From: JAGQVA01 sp041391725
GTDB taxonomy: Bacteria > Bacteroidota > Bacteroidia > J057
Direction: 5' to 3'
DNA length: 64,000 bases
Assembly (NCBI GenBank): GCA_041391725.1
Contig: JAWKNL010000013.1
Span: forward strand, 62,001-126,000
The position numbers and the translations under genes are program-made. Shown here one piece after another: positions 59,946 to 64,000 of the stretch. Each line of letters starts with the position of its first letter. The first letter of the stretch is position 1. Below the pieces are notes generated by a model. That model worked only from the letters and a program-made list of their open reading frames with translations, was not told the DNA's origin and did no database searches.

Positions 59946-60470
59946 TCATTTCCTCCCCGCCTTCCCTACATAAATATCGCCGTTGTGGTAACGGGAGCGC
60001 ATCCGCCCGATTTCTTCGGGGGTAGTCAGACCCGCCGCTTCGGCGATCTCGCGAAACCGCCGCCGCGATACCGGGTAAGGTACCCACGGGTTGGCTGTGT
60101 CTGAGTCGTATTCTACCAGCAATAAATGCCCGCCGGGTATTATATTTTCTGCAATCTGCTTCAACAGTCCCACCTGATCCCGCACAAAGTGCAGGGCATT
60201 GGCCATCAATATTCCGTCGAGCTTGGGTAGGTCCAATGCTTGCGTAAAATCTGCCTGGATGGGAAATACACCGGCAAATTTCTGTATATCGGGAGGATTA
60301 ATATTGAATATTTCCGGGCTTTTATCAACGGCAAATACCTGCCCATCCGGTCCCACCAATTCTCCCAGAGCCAATGTAAATGTGCCGCTTCCCGCCCCCA
60401 GATCTGCCCAGATTCCGCCGCGCCGGGGTGTTGCTTTTTCGATCAGTGTAAGGGCTTCCTGATGTGTCAT
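59946..60470 (-). CDS. Class I SAM-dependent methyltransferase, 174 residues
   Basis: The Rossmann motif I appears as WADLGAGSGTFTLALGELVG, with the acidic loop AVDKSPE and motif IV-like LPKLDGILMANALHFV. The size is small but suits UbiE/Methyltransf_11-type enzymes. Substrate unknown. It starts 5 bases after the DUF1501-type gene ends (60476), so it may be part of that transcript. Confidence 0.9.
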   Translation of the reverse strand: MTHQEALTLIEKATPRRGGIWADLGAGSGTFTLALGELVGPDGQVFAVDKSPEIFNINPPDIQKFAGVFPIQADFTQALDLPKLDGILMANALHFVRDQVGLLKQIAENIIPGGHLLLVEYDSDTANPWVPYPVSRRRFREIAEAAGLTTPEEIGRMRSRYHNGDIYVGKAGRK

Positions 60471-60475
60471 AATCT

Positions 60476-61895
60476 TTATGCAAATAATTCCATCACGGGT
60501 CTTCCGGCGCCGTCGGGTGTGGTGTAAACGGGCCTTCCTTCTATGACATAATGGGTATCCTCTGCTATCCCCAGCGCGTGGTAAATGGTCTGATGTACCT
60601 GGTCTATCACTACCGGCTCGGTAATGGCCTTACACGGACGCTCATCGGCTGTTTTCCCACATATACAAGGCCTCTCTTTATCCCTCCCCCCCCACATCAG
60701 GATAGAACATCCGTCGGTAAATGCTCAGCATGCTGTAATGTTTGATGTCTTCGATCACATCGGGTTGGTCCACCTGATCTTTGATTTTTGCAATCGGGCC
60801 GCCTCTTCCATCAGTGCATCCTGGCTGAACTCAAGGCCAGAATGACCAGCGTCCGGTCGAGATGGCCGGTTCTGTCCAGGTCGCGGATCAGTTGTGCTAC
60901 CGGGCCGTCAATATAGGCTTTCATTTTTTCGGAGCCGTGGGTATGTCCTGTTTTCGTGGGTGTCCCAGCCGAGGAAGCGCTCTGTATTCGGTGGTAACGC
61001 TGATAAACCGCGCGCCCTCCATGACCAGGCGTTTGGCCATCAGACACCCCAGGCCAAACCTCCCGGTATTGTAAATGGCGTATTTTTCGGGTGTTTCCCG
61101 CCCCAGATCAAAAGCGCGGGCCTCCGGTGATTTGAGCAGGCGATAGGCTTGCTCCATGCTTCTTGCCAGTGATTCGCGCTGGTAATCGCTACCGTGGAGG
61201 CCAAGCGGATTTTTTTCGGAGAGTTCGCAAAAAGCTTGCAGCGCCGCTCAAACCGCTTTAGATCCATGCCTGCCGGGGGCTGCACACTTTCCAAAACCGC
61301 TCGTAGGATCGGGTATGAAAAATGGCCCAAACTCGCTGCCCAGAAATCCGGCGGAGTGGAAGGCTTTTAATTCTTCCCTCCCTACCGTAAACCGCTGCCC
61401 GATGTCAATAAAAGGATCGCGGGGTTTTTGGGGCCCAGTTCTTTGGGTTATCCACCTGGAGATGCGGCGGCTGAATGGGCTGTGGCGGCTCATAGCAGGT
61501 ATGCCAGTGGTATTGATGACGGGTATGAAGTATAAATCCCAGATCGGCAGCGCGGGATAGAACGGATGATTGCGCCTTTGTCCATGACCTGACCGATGTT
61601 TTCCAGTCCTTTGAAAAATGCAGACCATCTACAATGGTAGGCACAGAAGGAAAGGTGCTCAACACCCGTTTGCTTTCCATGCCTTTTTCAAAAGGTGCGT
61701 ATGCTTTCGGGTCAAAGGTTTCGGTATGTGCCATTCCGCCTCCCATCCAGAGCAATATGACCGCATCTGCCGTAGCGTTGCGTGCCGGACCGGAACAACT
61801 GCTCAAAAATGGTCGCAGGAACTGTTGCTGCCATCGCGCCTAACGAAGCGGCACTCATTTTTTTCAAAAACTCACGACGTGTTGTTCTGTGTCAT
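60476..61895 (-). pseudogene. DUF1501 (Tat-exported sulfatase-like) gene with multiple frameshifts
   Basis: Read on the minus strand, a start region with twin-arginine RREFLKKMSAASLG (near 61895-61850) is followed by ARNATADAVILLWMGGGMAH, then TETFDPKAYAPFEKG, ETPEKYAIYNTGRFGLG, MEGARFISVTTEYR, DGPVAQLIRDLDRTGHLD and a C-terminal part with DQVHQTIYHALGI and YTTPDGAGRPVMEL. These are DUF1501 landmarks in the right order but in different frames, with at least five shifts over 1.4 kb. The full protein would be about 460-480 residues. Either the copy is dead or the sequence here is faulty. Confidence 0.82.
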
Positions 61896-64000
61896 GTTTC
61901 GGGCTGAATGGGTTACAGAATAAGTTGAAATTGGGCAACATCACAACCGTCCAGAGGAAGTCCTCCACATTTTCGGTAGCGGGAGAATCTGTCAATAGCT
62001 TGCGGGCAATGGTTTTTTTCTTTGGGGGATGGCTTTCTCCTAATGCCCGTAGATAGACCTGCTCCTGCAATTTTTCAGATCACTGCCCGAAAGACTGAGC
62101 CAATGGTCTGCCGCCTTCGGAATGGCTCTGGTAGAAAATTGGTGAGTTCGAGTGCCTGCAAAAGGTTGGCCTGATCGTCGCGATTTGTGGTCACATTTTC
62201 CGGTTGGTCTTCCGAGTGCTTTCATAAACGGATCAAGCATGACCAGCGAAGCGCGAACAGGTGGCAGTGGGTTTGAATATTTTTTTAGGTAAATGCCGGT
62301 AAACGACCCCACTTTCCATTGAAAAATCGCCGTAGTTCCGGGCATTTTTCCATTCTTTATCGTCAAAAGCAAGCGACTGCCAATTACCGGAAGGCTCGGC
62401 ATCAGATGCTTTCCACTGATTATTGCTATAAAATCGCACCCGGCTGCCATCGGTATATTCGACCTGAAGGCTTACCAACAGCCCGGCAGGATTGGCGATA
62501 GGGCCTTCATTTTCGGCTTCTGCGGCAAAGATATTTTTCCCAGGCAACACTTTCCCCGGTCAAATCGGCTTTTTGCACCACCTGCCAATCGTCTACCAGC
62601 AGCAATTTCTTTTTCATTCAGATACAGATGAAAGCGAATGGTCCGCAGTAGCAAGCAGTTCAATGATTTGCGATTTCTCCCTTTGCAGGAACCTCAAATA
62701 CATACCGGAAATAATCTTTTCCCCGGCTCGGGCAATACATCACGGTCGAGTTTGATTTCGCGTGCCAGATCCATTTTGCTCGTAAAGTCTCCTTATGGGA
62801 TCAAATGCAACGGCCTGATACACGTGGCATCAATGACTGGCTGAAGACGTCGGCAAACTGCCCGGCAGATAATCGCCGCTGCACCGGCCCACGGAATCGT
62901 AATCGCTGGTAATCAGTTCATTTTCCGACTTATAACCAATAGGAGCTAGTTGATAAGTCTTTTGAAGTCATGATCAAACGAAGCGTATGTTTCAGATCAA
63001 AGCCACTGTCCCGAAAATTCGCCGCCAGCCAGTCGAGCAGCTCCTGGCTCCAGGGAAGGCGATCCATTTCGCCCACGGGGTGTAATGATTCCACGGCCCA
63101 TCAGTTCTGCCCACAGTCGGTTTACCACCGTGCGGTGAAGTCTGCCATTTTCTCCGGGTTGACGATAATCTCTGGATAACTGAACGAGGCGTTCTTTACG
63201 GTATTGGCCTCACTCTTCGAGTTCGGGATAAATGAAGCCTGTCCGAGCCATCCGCCCCGTAGGGTTTACTGCAGCGGTGAATTTCCAGCGCCGTATCGGC
63301 AAATATATTCAAAGCGTAAGACTGATCGAGTGTCAGGTTGCTGATAAAGCTGTCATGGCAGGAGGCGCATTTGAGGTTAAGCCCCAGCAAGGATTGGGAA
63401 ATATTCTGCGCAGCCTGCATCTCCGTTCGTTGGGAGGCGTTGATCGTGCCGCGCCAGCGTATTCCTTTGACAAACCCCAGATTCCGGCGTTGGGTTAATC
63501 AGCTCACCATCTGCTGTAGGGTTTGTTGTCATAGAGCGACTGGTAAAGCCAATGAGTGATTTGTTTTCGCCCGCCGGTGATAAAACCTGTACCAGAATAG
63601 TCATTGCGCAGCAGATCATTCCAGAAACTCAGCCAGTGCTGGGTGTAGTTATGATTGTCTTCGAGAAGGCGGGCAACTAATTTTTCTCTTTTGTCAGGCG
63701 AATGGTCTGCCACAAAAGACTCCGCTTGTTCAGAAAGGGCAGGCCAATTGCATCGAGATACACCCGCCGCACAAAAGTGTGGTCGTCTATTGGCTCAGTC
63801 CATTTTTGTTTATTTTCCAGAAAATAGCGTCTCACCCAGCGATCGACAGGTTTTCCCATTCCCCCTTCTGCGGGCGGAAGTTCGGGTTTTGTGAGCGCGA
63901 GTTCTTGCTTCGCGGAAGATTTTCAGTTCCTGATCTGCCCAGTGCACCCTGATTGATCCAGAGACGGGATGAGTTCGATTTCATCTTTCTGTAAAGTTTT
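61864..64000 (-). pseudogene. PSD1-type (DUF1549/DUF1553) cytochrome-domain protein gene, multiple frameshifts, 5' end outside the window
   Basis: On the minus strand from 64000 leftwards one finds GKPVDRWVRRYF, FVRRVYLDAIGLPF, SFWNDLLRNDYSG, GRKQITHWLYQSLYDN, LGLNLKCASCHDSFISN, LTLDQSYALNIFADTALE and, near 61990, VEDFLWTVVMLPNFNL. These match DUF1549 and DUF1553 (PSD1 family) in order but lie in changing frames, with about ten interruptions over 2.1 kb. PSD1 genes are often followed by DUF1501 genes as here, and the pair is thought to act on sulfated polysaccharides or similar polymers. The upstream cytochrome part is not in the window. Confidence 0.8.

Overview
The window looks like chromosomal DNA of a gliding or surface-living Bacteroidota, most likely a Saprospirales/Lewinella-type organism. 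The evidence is the gldE-gldD pair downstream of mutY and ssb, several proteins with type IX secretion sorting domains (types A and B), a futalosine hydrolase (MqnB menaquinone route), DUF5686 and DUF1080 proteins, a 30-residue AURKAIP1/COX24-like protein, and TAnnTTTG-type promoters. No rRNA, CRISPR array or intact transposase was seen. There is one tRNA (Val, GAC).

Positions 1-11.8 kb hold an AT-rich antiviral-type cassette read left to right: a giant SF2 helicase fused to a DUF1998 region and a Vsr/DUF559-like nuclease domain (5' end outside the window), a SNF2 helicase resembling DrmD, and a 1317-residue Eco57I/PglX-like adenine methyltransferase resembling DrmMI. This is the composition of a DISARM-related system in which the DrmA and DrmB roles appear fused in one polypeptide. 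The presumed target-recognition part of the methyltransferase is much more AT-rich than the rest of its gene. A rhodanese gene, a structured intergenic stretch and a decayed Tat-type phosphoesterase follow.

From 14 to 33 kb there is a small + strand group (NAD-binding epimerase-like protein, MBL hydrolase, bestrophin-like channel), a membrane-anchored winged-helix regulator split by a frameshift, and a tightly packed minus-strand operon of five exported proteins. That operon includes a lipoprotein with a SpoIID/LytB-like domain and a type-B sorted T9SS substrate. Next come a secreted GH5 glucanase with two CBM6-like modules, a DUF1080 protein, a decayed toxin-antitoxin pair and a DUF5686 outer-membrane protein. 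From 33 to 55 kb is mostly core metabolism and housekeeping: a hydroxyproline epimerase/dehydrogenase pair, a LytTR regulator, a 5'-nucleotidase-like lipoprotein, an acyl-CoA carboxylase beta subunit, a flippase-like protein, a GT39 enzyme, a DUF2520 protein, tRNA-Val, mqnB, RNase G, a TPR protein, HU, mutY, ssb, gldE, gldD and a Fur-family regulator.

From 55.6 to 59.2 kb is a repeat-rich accessory patch: two T9SS type A proteins with near-identical tails, a 99-bp tandem repeat, a ParE/RelE-type toxin-antitoxin pair bracketed by a 92-bp direct repeat taken from a Uma2 gene, a 5'-truncated Uma2 gene and a palindromic MITE-like element. The last 3.5 kb carries a DUF1501 gene and a PSD1-type (DUF1549/DUF1553) gene on the minus strand, both broken by many frameshifts. 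Frameshifts also occur near 7.62, 13.0-14.0 and 18.9 kb, so consensus quality should be considered before calling all of these pseudogenes.
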